DNA of 23,164 nucleotides from Priapulus caudatus (Eukaryota > Priapulida > Priapulimorpha > Priapulimorphida > Priapulidae): positions 24,807-47,970 of the forward strand of contig NW_014578407.1 in the NCBI RefSeq assembly GCF_000485595.1, read 5' to 3'. Position numbers and translations under genes: made by a program. Within the stretch, counting starts at the first letter, position 1, and each line of letters begins with the position of its first letter. Below the pieces are notes generated by a model that searched no databases, was not told the DNA's origin, and saw nothing but the letters and a program-made list of their open reading frames with translations. Positions 1-9,620 of the stretch are shown piece after piece.

Positions 1-2
1 TC

Positions 3-35
<33 letters not shown>

Positions 36-84
36 GCTCTCTCTTCCTTCTCTGCTCTCTCTCTCTCTCTCTATCCATTACAAC
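1..84. repeat. (CT)n microsatellite
   Basis: Almost pure pyrimidine tract of CT dinucleotides with a few interruptions (cg, tt, gct), running from the window edge. It is the first of several polypyrimidine tracts here and has no coding meaning. Confidence 0.95.
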
Positions 85-730
85 AGACACATTTCACTGA
101 TTCGGCTCATTCATGGAATTACCAGCGATGATAGCAAACAACACATTGCTCTAAAAACACGAGAACACAGTGATTAATAAGTTCACTTTTCTTCGCCCGC
201 CAAGCTAAACGTGACCAGTCGGAAGGACGGAAGGCGCCGACACGAGATGGAGGCCGTTACCGCTGTAAAATCATTTATCCGAGGTTAAATTACGTGTAAC
301 AAGGTCACTGCCATTGGGCTTAAATGTCTGTAATTTTACTCGGTTAAATTATTTCTACAGCGGTTAAAATGTTATTTCTAAGCACGATGACCAACGTACT
401 CCCCTCACGCGCTCGATTGAGCAATAGTTACAAACGACTTTGAACGAGATTTTTAGCCGAAAAACGCCCTGCGCTCTGCCAGTGTCACCAGAGAGGCGCG
501 ACACCTCCAATAGTCGCCCTGGGTGCCTTGTGCCATAACGCGCACGCGAAATTTGCCGCGCGGCTCTGATTAAAGTTGCTAACCGTGTGACTGAAGCGGT
601 CGTCGATTGGGAAGCCCAATAGTTCATCGCTTATCGCTGCAATATATCACGCCGAGATCAACAACCACTAACAGCGCTATACCATGTATAACTAGCTGCA
701 TTCTCTTCGTTATTGTTACGTCTCTAATCG
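85..730. other. Unique-looking non-coding stretch
   Basis: No gene, RNA or repeat is recognised. The stretch has mixed composition and includes ttaaat/ggttaaa motifs at about 283-365 that recur loosely. The longest frame (minus strand, 364-627, 87 codons) shows no recognisable domain and is treated as chance. Confidence 0.5.
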
Positions 731-1003
731 CATAAATATTCAATAATATATAATAAAATATTTCGCCGTTACATATTCAATAATATATTAATATAATATC
801 GCGCCGTAAATTCAATAATATTAATAATAATATTTGCAGTAATACTTAAATAATATATTATAATAATATTCGCCGCTAATATTCAATAACATATATAAAT
901 AATATTCCGCTTAATATTCAATAACTATATATAATAATATTCGCCGTACATATTCAATAATATATATAATAATATTCGCCGTAATATTTATTATAATATT
1001 CGC
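731..1003. repeat. AT-rich ~35-bp tandem repeat
   Basis: About eight degenerate copies of a unit of the form cgccgtaatattcaataata plus a run of tataataatatt. The cgccg anchor (or a variant) appears near 764, 802, 835, 871, 907, 942, 977 and 1001, giving spacings of 38, 33, 36, 36, 35, 35 and 24. The short GC anchor inside an otherwise AT-only unit makes the period easy to see. It is not repeated elsewhere in the window. Confidence 0.9.
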
Positions 1004-2069
1004 GCAGGTTCATTTCGACTCGGTACCACAGCCTTCGCACTGTGCTTTAAGGGAAACCGGCGGGCAAGCTTTGCCCTTTCCTCAGTCCCTAAACTATAGC
1101 GACGGATGTATCGACGGACACGGGTTCGAACGTCGCTCCAGGTTTTACTCGATTATAGTTGTTCGAATAATGGCTGGCAGGTGTTGCTCTTCCTGCGAGA
1201 TGCTGCCGTTTAGAACTACGAGGAACCGTTCACGACCAGTTGATGCGTCGTCGACAGTTAGCGGACGATGGGCAGCCACTATTGCGCCTGATCGGTTTTA
1301 GTAACATGACGATGCCTCGACGGTGCTGCTGCGGTGACCTGCGACAGGTGTTTACAGTCAAGGGCAGAGGCAATGACTTAGGAGCACCCTCACGAAACGC
1401 AGGGCACGTTTCACGACGCAGGGCACGCTGCGCGCACGTGAAACCGTGCGCATCAAATATAATCAGTCAGTTAACGCCTGACGTTATAGGATACTCTCCC
1501 GTTGTGCCGGGTATTGCTCTAGTGAAGATTAAACGTTTATTTGCGATATGAATCGAGATCAATCACTTGCTTTTTATTATAGCAGAGATTATATCTCTAT
1601 GCTCATGCAAAAAATTTCATTGGAAATTTATCCAGCACCTAATTATGTTACACACAATTTTGAATTTGTATATTAAAAAATGGTATTTTGGATATTTCTC
1701 AACACCAGAAGGAGTCGACGGGGGGGGGGGGGGGGTATACAAAATATTCTGCCACATGTTAAGCACAATATGGACCAAAATAGCCGTCAGGGATTTTTTC
1801 TTTTAATCTTACATATTTTACCGAGAAAACTCGGAAAAAATACGCTACGTTACTAAACTATATTGTTGCCGTTTACGTCTGGCGAAGTTCAATGTTTATG
1901 TCTAAATGATGATCTTGATTGCGTACGCATGCTATCGCTCGGTCATGCGAGTGTCGCCAGTGCGAAACAGAACATTTAACGTGAATGAAAAATCAGATAT
2001 TTAGCTGTTTCAGATTATTTTTGTCTCTCTGGTCCCTGCTGAAGGTTTACTTCCCAGGCTTGCCTTCCC
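1004..2069. other. Non-coding stretch with small local repeats
   Basis: No gene is recognised. A 21-bp imperfect duplication lies at 1391-1430 (core acgcagggcacg twice). A run of 16 G lies at 1720-1735. The overlapping short frames at 1071-1551 have no recognisable domain. The part after 1560 is AT-rich and ends at a polypyrimidine tract. Confidence 0.5.
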
Positions 2070-2300
2070 CACTCTCACCACCTTTTCTCTTCGCTCGGCT
2101 GGTCTTCTCTCTATCTCTATCTCGTATCTCGCGTGTCACTCTCACCACCTTTTCTCATCGCTCGCTGGCTCTCTCTCTATCTTCTATCTCTATCTCGCGT
2201 GTCCACTCTCCCCACCTTTCTCTCGCTCGCTGGCTCTCTCTCTATCTCTACCTCGCGTTCTCTCTCTCTTTATTTCTCGCTTCTCTCTCCCCCCTCTCTT
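2070..2300. repeat. Polypyrimidine minisatellite, ~67-bp unit
   Basis: Units start at about 2070, 2138 and 2204 with cactctcaccaccttttctc, continue through cgctcgctggctctctctct and end in atctctatctcgcgtgt. There are two full copies and one partial copy, fading into CT-rich sequence. The apparent Leu/Ser-rich frames across it are a by-product of CT composition. Confidence 0.9.
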
Positions 2301-2418
2301 TCTCCTCGTATGCAATTCTTAATTTTATAATATAGTATATAATAATTAATTATTGTATACATATTTATATTGAATACTAATAATATATATAAATATATTA
2401 TATATATATGATTTTATT
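2301..2418. repeat. AT-rich low-complexity DNA
   Basis: Dominated by tata/taat words, ending exactly where similarity to the second copy of block A begins. In the second copy this position is taken by a (TG)n tract instead, so this stretch is not part of the duplicated block. Confidence 0.8.
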
Positions 2419-3023
2419 ATAATATAATTCTAATAATATAATTAATGTAGATATGTTATTAGAGTGTTTCTGAAGAATATAAGTGATATTTTTCCTATAC
2501 AGTAGTTATTTAGTTATACACTAATAACTTGGCCTCGCGTGCAAGTCTTCACTGGTTATCTGTATTTGCAATAACCAATTACCCTTTCTGGTGTTACGCC
2601 TAGCAGCACGAATTATTATATTCAGCGTGTGGTGCGTATTAGGTACGCTTGCTTGTCGGAAATGAAAAATACATACAGAGCAGGCCTGTACCCAGGAATT
2701 GGCCTAAGGGGGGTTCCAAATCAGAGGGTGTGCGGGTGACTGCGAGCGCCGAAGGTGCGAAGCGATTCGGGGGCTCGGGGGCATGACCCCCGCGGAACAT
2801 TTGAAAATTTGCTTTCAAAATGTGCTTCTGGTGCATTTAATCAGTTTTATTCTTGGATAAAATATTCTCTAGCCCAACTATAAACTAGGCCACAAAGACC
2901 TAAAAAAACATTTATACATATTTTTACCATATATTTATTTTTTGTATGGGTGGGGTGGGGTGGGGAGTTCGGATCCCCTCTGGGTACGGACTGCAGGGCA
3001 TACACTCACAGCGTTATATATAT

Positions 3024-3051
3024 CGCCACTTTATTGCGTTGCTCAGTGGCG
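3024..3051. repeat. Short inverted repeat CGCCACT / AGTGGCG in block A
   Basis: The arms cgccact (3024-3030) and agtggcg (3045-3051) face each other across 14 bases. The right arm begins the motif cagtggcgtattcagcatag, which looks like a transposon terminus. The same arrangement is kept in copy 2 (right motif at 14318). Two relic ends may abut here. Confidence 0.55.
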
Positions 3052-3611
3052 TATTCAGCATAGGGCGGAGTCCGGATCGCCACCCCCCTCGTTTGCAGCC
3101 CGAAAAAAAAAACAATAAAACCTATAGTAACCTACTTACATACTTTACTATAGTACCTTACCTCAGGTGTGTACGCTCTCTGGAAAGTCATGAAAAGTGT
3201 TTTAAATCCTAAATTGTAGGGTTGAGTCTTGGTTGAGATAATGTTATCAGACATCAGAGATATGGCCCACAGTATGCCTCACCATTGCAGGGAAAAATGG
3301 CCTTAATATTTACAAAATTTTCTGGGCGGGAGCATGCTCCGACCCCCCCCCCCCTAACGCTGGCGTGCCTACGGCACACCGGCCTGCTTCGGCAGACCCA
3401 GGTACATTTACCGTCTTTATTCAATTACTGCGACGTGGATGCGGCCCACGATGCGAGGCGCGGCGGGATTGACACTATCGCGCTGTTGCGCGCATATCCC
3501 GCGGAACTGCCGCTGTCTCAGCCGCGCGCCAGCGCTCAGTGTTCAACAGCAAAGCTCATGTCTCTGCTGGATACGCCGACTGAGCGTCTGCCCGTTGTTT
3601 TTTAGACAGCG

Positions 3612-3710
3612 TCGTATGTACGTGTATGCGTGTATATGCGGATGCGTAGTATGACGTACAATACGTGCATGCGTGTATGCGTATCATACTGTGCATGCGG
3701 TGCATCGTCG
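3612..3710. repeat. GTATGCGTGCATGCG microsatellite, copy 1
   Basis: Degenerate array of tgcatgcgtgtatgcg words. It is cleaner in copy 2 (14866-14955), where a 24-bp unit tgcatgcgtgtatgcgtaca plus tacg repeats. In copy 1 several single-base indels break the register. Confidence 0.75.
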
Positions 3711-4628
3711 TGATTCTTGCAGCATACGACCGGTATGGACGAGTATCCGGAGGATTTTCTCTTACGCAGGCCTTGTTTTCAATGTCACGGCGCCGCCAAG
3801 ATCTACCGATACGCCATCCTACGATCGGAATAAACGGGCGGAAACAGATATGAACACGGGGGTAAATAATTTTGAATGTTGATATTTTGATTAAAATATG
3901 AAAATCATCAGTCACTGACATCTCAGCACTATTCGTTTCTTCACTCACACTATCTCGGCCCGGTTCATTGCCACATAGCGCCCACCATTTGCCTTTGGAA
4001 ACCTATTGGTAACAACTGCACAACAGTTTGGGCATCCATATATATTATGCGAGTGGCGGCATCAAGATTGTAAAAGTGGGGGTGTCAAGCTGGGAGGGGC
4101 AAGGGAAATGTTGGGTGGGCAAATATGTTGTGATCATCGCTGCGCCATTTCGAGCGTCGTAGCGCGAGAATAATGGGTGGGTCCCGGACCCTAGATTACG
4201 GCACTGGGGGTGTCCAGGCCGCGAAGCCCCCGGAAGTATTGAGCTTTTAGCATTTTTTTGAGCCGTGGAAAAATCAAGCTCTGTATTGCCTTAAACGGGA
4301 GGAATTAAACACATTGCGCAGAGCATCTTCTGATCCTTTATCCAAACTTTCTAATTTTTACTGTAGTGCCGCAGATTGCTTAAAATAATGCTATCCACGG
4401 AAATCTTGCTTGTTTCGCGGGAAAAATAAAGGGGAAAATCGTAGTGGCGGGAAATGGAATAAGAAAGCGGAAATTTTCCTGCCAAAATTGGAAGGGGTTG
4501 GGAGGTCGCCTCAATAGAATTCAAATTACATAGACTAGGGTTAAACCCAGATTTTGAAAGCCAACATTTTGCGGGGCCTATGGTAGTAAAATTAATATTG
4601 TTCATTGCTTTCCTGTGAACTGGTGTCC

Positions 4629-4851
4629 TTATACCTTTGTCAGGAGCTGACTGGGGGCAACGGTTTCGAGAGGGGCAAAGGCTTTGACTGGGGGGGGGGA
4701 AATGCCCCCCATGCCCCATGCCCCCTTGGGTGCCGCACTGTCTATATGCTTTAGGCCCCGATGAACATAAATTAATCCTCCTTAAGTAACTCCTACCGCT
4801 GGCCAGGTCATAAACCTGTAGATATAGATATATATTTATATATATTAAGGG
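4629..4851. other. V1 filler, G-rich transposon-like patch
   Basis: Similarity to copy 2 has stopped here. A G/C-run patch (4687-4732: a run of g, then aaatgccccccatgcc and gcccccttgggtgc) resembles the mirrored G-run/C-run core seen in block A, so a further degraded element is likely. A 199-codon minus-strand frame spans 4351-4950, across the end of block A and into V1. It has no recognisable domain, and its block A part is not open in copy 2. Confidence 0.45.
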
Positions 4852-5240
4852 GATCAACAACGCAAGTACCAGTGTTACAATCGAATGTATGCATGGATTC
4901 ATCTCACACATATCTCCAACACACCTTGAGGACAGAGGCAGAATGATCATACGAACCAGGATCGACCAGACAAGTACCGTTGTTGCAATCCATTGCTACT
5001 ACATGGGTCCATATCACACATGGCTCCTGTTATTTCCATGGGGGCACAGACAGGCGGGGGCATTACGGCAACTGGGTTAATAAGACAAGTACCGCTGTTT
5101 GCAGTTTAATTGTACCTGCATGGGCTCCACTTCACACTTGCTTCTGTTATTCCATGAGGACAAACACACGAGGCAGAGTATAGCTAAGGGGATCAACAAC
5201 GCACAGTACCAGTGTTACAATCTAATGTACTGATTATAGG
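4852..5240 (+). repeat. ~113-bp degenerate tandem repeat in V1
   Basis: The anchor caagtacc(a/g)(c/t)tgtt lies at 4863, 4971, 5086 and 5202, giving spacings of 108, 115 and 116. Each unit continues with a cattgctactacatgggtcc-like segment, then tcacacatggctcctgttat and ccatggggaca. The first and last units share gatcaacaacgca upstream of the anchor, and the middle two share agacaagtaccg, suggesting two subtypes in the order a-b-b-a. It is absent from V2. Confidence 0.8.
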
Positions 5241-5805
5241 TGATTGGCTCATTGCAGTAGCAGTGGTACGGTGGGGACGTGGATCACACGCTCTGGACAC
5301 GAGGCCACCCCTATGGCAATTTAATATAAACACGCCTCGGATGTGGGGCTAGTTCGGTGTGGTTGCGTTTTCATACACTCCCCATTTCCAGAGTGGGCCG
5401 CAGCATTCAGAGCGCTCTGCTATGAATGGGCGTCCTCGGGGAGGAAGCGAAAGAGCCATGGACGTAGGGGCAGCGGACAGTCGCAGTGGTCGCCGTCTCG
5501 GCCCCTGCATCTGCGCAGGGAGGAGCAGCCACCCGAGTCTGGGGACTGCTTTGTCGCAGAAGCTGACATTACGCGCATGGAGAATTCCTCGCATCTCGTT
5601 GAGCAGCAGCTCGGCCCGCATTGGACTTGAGAATACAGACGTCAGCGCGAAGCTCCGCAGTCGAGGAAGCATGATTGGAGGCTCGATTGCTTGACGGATA
5701 CCGCGCTGGTAGCACCAGCGCTGCCCACGATACGGAGGAGAGCGCGTGCGGAGATTAGGGTAGGGCAGCGTCACGCGTAATAATTAAAAACATTTTTTCC
5801 CTACG
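5241..5805. other. GC-rich V1 stretch without recognisable gene
   Basis: This is the most GC-rich non-repetitive part of the window and has overlapping frames on both strands (minus 5349-5774, 141 codons; plus 5343-5630 and 5359-5694). None shows a recognised domain, splice context or codon pattern that decides among them. It could hold an exon or an old pseudogene. Because it has no second copy here, frame conservation cannot be tested. Confidence 0.35.
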
Positions 5806-5981
5806 TTCACCATGACCGCGTCACTAATGGTGATTCAAGTATAAGCGGGTAGGGATTCACCTACGTCACATGACCCGCGTCCTTAAGGTGATTTCAAGGA
5901 TATAGGGGTAAGGATTCAGCCTACGTCACATGAACCGCGTCCTATAGTGGTGATTCAAGATATAGCGGGGTAGGGATTTCA
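5806..5981 (+). repeat. 60-bp tandem repeat at the head of block B, copy 1
   Basis: Three units of about 60 bp carry cctacgtcacatgacccgcg, then a variable tccttaa, then ggtgattcaagtatagcggg tagggattcac. Unit boundaries fall at about 5861, 5920 and 5982. Copy 2 has a single full unit (17159-17221), so array length differs between copies. Its position just upstream of a TATA-like element suggests promoter-proximal repeats, as in the U3 region of some LTRs; that role is inferred. Confidence 0.85.
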
Positions 5982-6026
5982 CTTCCGGTCAGGGTGACTC
6001 GAATCCTGAATCTTACAGCGGATGGT

Positions 6027-6063
6027 CACGTGGTGGTAGCCACGTGCTATTATGGGTTATATA
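6027..6063 (+). promoter_or_regulatory. Twin CACGTG palindrome plus TATA-like box, copy 1
   Basis: cacgtgg (6027-6033) and ccacgtg (6040-6046) form an inverted pair of E-boxes, the class bound by bHLH or bHLH-ZIP factors. They are followed after 11 bases by ttatatag (6057-6064). Copy 2 keeps both parts with a better TATA (tatataa). Initiation about 25-30 bases further down would be expected; this is inferred, not shown. Confidence 0.5.
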
Positions 6064-6064
6064 G

Positions 6065-6881
6065 CTGTGCTGTAAGTTGGAGTGAGGTTCATGTAGAATG
6101 ATGTAGAAGTTTAGATCCGATCCCAGAACTTGTGTGGTCACTGTATAAATCTGTTTATATCATAATTACCACTGTGTAGTCACCTCATCAGACAATCGCA
6201 CAACATGACAAAGCCGCGCCACACGGCGCTGGTCGCACGTGCGCGGTATCTCTGCGACCAGCACTCAGCAAAAAAAACAATAACCCCCAATCTCCAATCT
6301 CTCATTCCACAATTCTATTTTCATCTTGCCCATATATTTCGCCCAAAACTCCCTACATGCTTGAGAGCACGATGTCACCCTGTCTTGTCAGCTTTCCAAC
6401 CGTTCCCCTCATTTCACATCACCTAGAACTGCCTTAACCATAGAACTCGCTTCCAACTGGCCTTGTATCATCATGCCGTCCGGCCCAATTACGCGCGGAC
6501 GTTCTGTTGTATAGTCTGTTCTATGGATAAAACACAACTACCGTCTAGCTCCACTGACTATTTTCATGTAACGTATAAAATAGACGTTTACACTGCTTTC
6601 TCGCAGTAACGTGGCATTGGGCACTGACGTCTTTCTTCGCCAGTGTCCATTGGTTCACAACGCAAGGCTTATTCAACGAGTGGTAACGAGAACGTTTACG
6701 TTTTATTCCGACTCACCTCTGCCTGGTGCTTGTGACGGCTGACCGTCCCGCACGCTAGGCACGTTGAAGATCTCCGGGCCGTATGGTTTTGATACTGTAT
6801 ATACTGTGTTTACTGTTTTGGGCATTCAATCCCAAGTTTGTATGGCGTTTATAGCTACCGGTCTGTCGGTCGCGTACTGCT
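6065..6881. other. Non-coding interval between TATA-like box and AATAAA
   Basis: No gene is recognised. Includes a GC-rich stretch at about 6210-6265 with a ctggtcgca...tgcgaccag inverted repeat (6228-6236 and 6252-6260). It is present in copy 2 with many single-base indels. If the block is LTR-like, this would be the transcribed R region or a short non-coding transcript. Confidence 0.4.
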
Positions 6882-6932
6882 AATAAAAGCACGGGCGTCC
6901 CTGATTGAATACAAAATTGTTTGTTGTGGTCT
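6882..6932 (+). terminator. Polyadenylation-like signal with GT-rich element, copy 1
   Basis: aataaa at 6882-6887 is followed at 6918-6932 by tgtttgttgtggt, the usual order of a polyadenylation hexamer and downstream GU-rich element. Both are kept in copy 2. With the TATA-like box at 6058 it would bound a unit of about 0.85 kb. AATAAA is common by chance in AT-rich DNA, so the support is the pair of elements and its position. Confidence 0.4.
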
Positions 6933-8311
6933 CCGCCCCCCTTCCTGCTCGCGTCCAGCGTGTGGATCTATTAATCGAATCTTGTGGCCGCACATTGGGC
7001 CGTGACTGGCTCAGACGTTACATAAAATATATATATACTAGTTGAAAAAGTATTTTTAATTATGGCCTTATTTGTTGAATTTAATATTGACTTTATAATG
7101 TTGAGTTCGATTTGGCAAACCGTCAATTCGCGTCTGCTTTTGAACTGATGTTTGATATTTTCTTTGCAATTAGAACTCATTGACGTTCAATTTAGTTCAT
7201 CTGGCCAAATCACTTCGTATGATAGTCTCTGCTTTAGCTATGGACTGTGAGATAGCGTGCAATCAACGATTGACGTTCTTGTTCACGAATGGATTTCCCT
7301 GATATTATAAATCTAGTTTTCGATCACGTTCCTTGCGGGCAATAGCGCACGGTCGTACGGTGACTTCCTTTCGCGTGATGGTTATCTGTTATTTTTATAA
7401 TAACATTCTGTTTGTTAAATAAAAAATGTTCCTATTCCTGCCCAGCAATACAGATAGCTTTATATATTAAGTACACGTAAAACATTTATAGTGAAAACGA
7501 AAGGTGGTACTGGAGATAATATGCGACGACGATTTTTCTTCACTCTCACAGCATGTGTGTCTGTTACCCCCACACGATGCCACAGCTATTATACATACTA
7601 TAAACATTGGATGACGAGTTGTCTTTGGCACAGTCTTCAATTCTTTGCGAAAACTCTATTGCAATGTACAAATTGCAACGGTTGTAGTCGAAAATTAGGA
7701 TTTACAATATTTTAGTAAAGTATGAGTGTTTGAAGAAATAGTATTTTCTACGGTGATTACCTATTTTCGTTTCAGCCTTGTTCTTTTCTTTTGTGTCACC
7801 TCTTAATTACTTCATTATTCCTATTATTATCTCGCAAACAGCAGTACGTTAGTATCTTCGCAGATTACTGTGCTTCTTATTTACTCGACAAGTACAGGCG
7901 ATTAAAACATGAGAGGGACAGGTACACTGAGTACACACGTCAACTCAAACGAATCCAAATAAAAATATTTCTTTGGAGCTCACGCACTGTGAATAACAAC
8001 CTGAACGCGCTTTATATCAATGTTAGATATATGCGCCACAAACAGACAGAACGAACGTGTGCCGTTATCTTGGTTCATTGCGAGACGTGCGTAGAGGGCA
8101 ATAAATGTCTGCAAGGATTTTACCACTTGCACGATGGACGTGGGGATCGCCCGCGGGAAGTATTGGCGGCCACACAAGAGCGCCTAGTACCGTGAAACAC
8201 GAGCAGGCATTCTTCACTCGTTGTTTTATAGCTATATCAGAATCTGTATCGTCTGAAGGCCGTCTGCATCGTGATACCCGCACCACGCACTCACGCCATT
8301 CACGCACGTTC

Positions 8312-8314
<3 letters not shown>
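6933..8314. other. Non-coding interval of block B
   Basis: No gene or RNA is recognised. The 134-codon plus frame at 7791-8195 and the minus frame at 6971-7180 lack domains and are not maintained in copy 2. Composition is ordinary apart from a short tatata run near 7028. Confidence 0.5.
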
Positions 8315-8364
<50 letters not shown>

Positions 8365-8489
8365 GCGCGGCGCGCACCACACACACACACACACACACAA
8401 CGCACACACACACACACACTGCGCGCACACACACACAGCACACACACCGCGCGGGCGCGCATGCGCGCGGCACACACACACACACACAC

Positions 8490-8535
<46 letters not shown>

Positions 8536-8614
8536 GCGCCCGCGCGCCACACACACACAACAGACACACACACACACACACACGCGCGCTCGCGCACACA
8601 CAACACACACACAC
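8315..8614. repeat. (CA)n tract with interspersed CG runs, copy 1
   Basis: About 300 bp of nearly uninterrupted pyrimidine-purine alternation: (CA)n broken by gcgcgcggcgcgc (8362-8375), a cgcgcgggcgcgcatgcgcg stretch (about 8450-8469), cgcgcccgcgcgc (8535-8547) and gcgcgctcgcgc (8583-8594). Present at the same place in copy 2. All long His/Thr-rich (plus) and Cys/Val-rich (minus) frames here are products of the dinucleotide. Confidence 0.97.
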
Positions 8615-8640
8615 ATATCTATGTTATGCAGACAAATTCT

Positions 8641-8674
8641 GTTAGGTATGAACATATTTGCTGTCTACCTAATC
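8641..8674. repeat. ttaggta hairpin, copy 1
   Basis: gttaggta (8641-8648) pairs imperfectly with gtctacctaa downstream. In copy 2 the arms are a perfect 10 bp, so copy 1 is probably degraded by sequencing indels. Confidence 0.5.
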
Positions 8675-9166
8675 GTTTAGGAATGCTAATTGTTAGTGGC
8701 TCTTAGGTTGGCCGACTACGGTAACGACAGGGGACGTCTGTTTCGTTAACGCGTGTCGCCAGTTGTTGGCATTTTAGTGTTTCGCTCCTGCCGTTGTTGT
8801 GATGTCACGTAGCGGATTAACCAGGGTAGCACCAGCCTGAACAGAAACAGTGAGATTTCGGATTGACTGTACGGTTATAGCTTTACTTTGATTGCCTACT
8901 AGTTCACAATAATTCTCTGCATTCGTAAATGCAGCGGATCTATTCACCACTTAAGAATTTAATATTGTGAAGAAGTAACACGTCGCCGGCCTTTCGGTCT
9001 TCCTCTCTCACTGTTCGTCCTCTCCCTCGGTAGCGCTCTGGGCCAGTCCCTAAGCGGGGTGGGGTGTTTCTTTCCCCGTTAAGTCGCACCTTGGCTCTAC
9101 CTATCCGGATCCGTTCTTTCTTCCGTCCTCGCTTAATTTGCCTTCTCCGTTCGTCTCCGGTTGCCA
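8675..9166. other. Non-coding interval of block B
   Basis: No gene or repeat is recognised. It leads into the polypyrimidine minisatellite and is conserved in copy 2 with scattered indels. Confidence 0.5.
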
Positions 9167-9620
9167 CCTACCTTGAAACCTGTGCCTCTATCCTCTCGCT
9201 CTGCAACGCTTTCCGCTCCCTCTCTCTTCTTCTTCTTCCCTTCTCCTTCTTCCTTTTTGCTACCCTAGCCCTGAAAAATTAAGCTCTCCGTCTTCTCTTC
9301 TTTCTTGCCTTCTTCTCTCTCTTCTCTTCTTCTTTTCCTTCTTCTTCTTCCTACCTAGCCCTGAAAAAATACGCTCTCTTCATCTTATTCTTTGTACTCG
9401 GCTGTTTGTTCTCCTTCTTCTTTCTCTTCCTTAAACCTAACCTGAAAAATAACACTCGCCCTCTTTCTTTTATCCTTCTGCTTGTTTCTTTTTCTCTTCT
9501 TCTTCTTCCTACTAGCCCTGAAAAATTAAACGCTCTCTTCCTCTTTCCTTCTGTCCTCTGCTTTCCTCGCTCTCCTTCCTCTTCTTCGCTAAAACCTAGC
9601 CCTGAAAAATAACGCTCCTG
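9167..9620 (+). repeat. Polypyrimidine minisatellite with cctagccctgaaaaataacgc core, copy 1
   Basis: The core cctagccctgaaaaat (or variant) starts at about 9167 (weak), 9264, 9354, 9436, 9512 and 9595, giving spacings of 97, 90, 82, 76 and 83. The spacers are almost pure C/T (tcttcttcttcc words). Copy 2 keeps the same number of cores but carries an expanded (TTC)n in one spacer. The mirror-like polypyrimidine content is of a kind that can form triplex (H-) DNA. Confidence 0.9.

Larger units (their letters stand above)
2419..4628 (+). mobile_element. Block A, copy 1: composite degraded transposon-like repeat
   Basis: A 2.2-kb block recurring at 13677-15820. Similarity starts at ataatataattctaataata and stops at gtgaactggtgtcc. 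Inside are motifs typical of non-autonomous DNA-transposon termini in invertebrates: caggcctgtacccagg at 2691, a G/C-run patch with gggggcatgacccccg near 2776, cagtggcgtattcagca at 3044, gggagcatgctccgaccccc near 3328, gagtggcggcatcaagattg at 4051 (cagtggcgg in copy 2), and gtccaggccgcgaagccccc near 4213. No transposase is visible, and frames are not kept between copies. It could be several nested relics rather than one element; no target-site duplication is seen at its edges. The strand is arbitrary. Confidence 0.6.

Noticed and set aside
720-1003. CRISPR-like regular spacing
   Set aside because: Units are tandem AT repeats with no unique spacers, in a eukaryotic context.
1110-1145. Possible tRNA T-arm (gggttcgaacg)
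   Set aside because: No complementary stem around the loop, and no D-arm, anticodon arm or acceptor stem upstream.
4351-4950. 199-codon minus-strand frame
   Set aside because: It crosses the end of block A into unrelated filler, the block A part is not open in copy 2, and no domain is recognisable.
5349-5774. 141-codon minus-strand frame in GC-rich V1
   Set aside because: No recognisable domain, competing plus-strand frames over the same bases, and high GC lengthens chance frames. Left as undecided non-coding.
8065-8706. Overlapping long frames on both strands rich in His/Thr or Cys/Val
   Set aside because: They are translations of (CA)n and (TG)n dinucleotide tracts and stay open only because those repeats lack stop codons.
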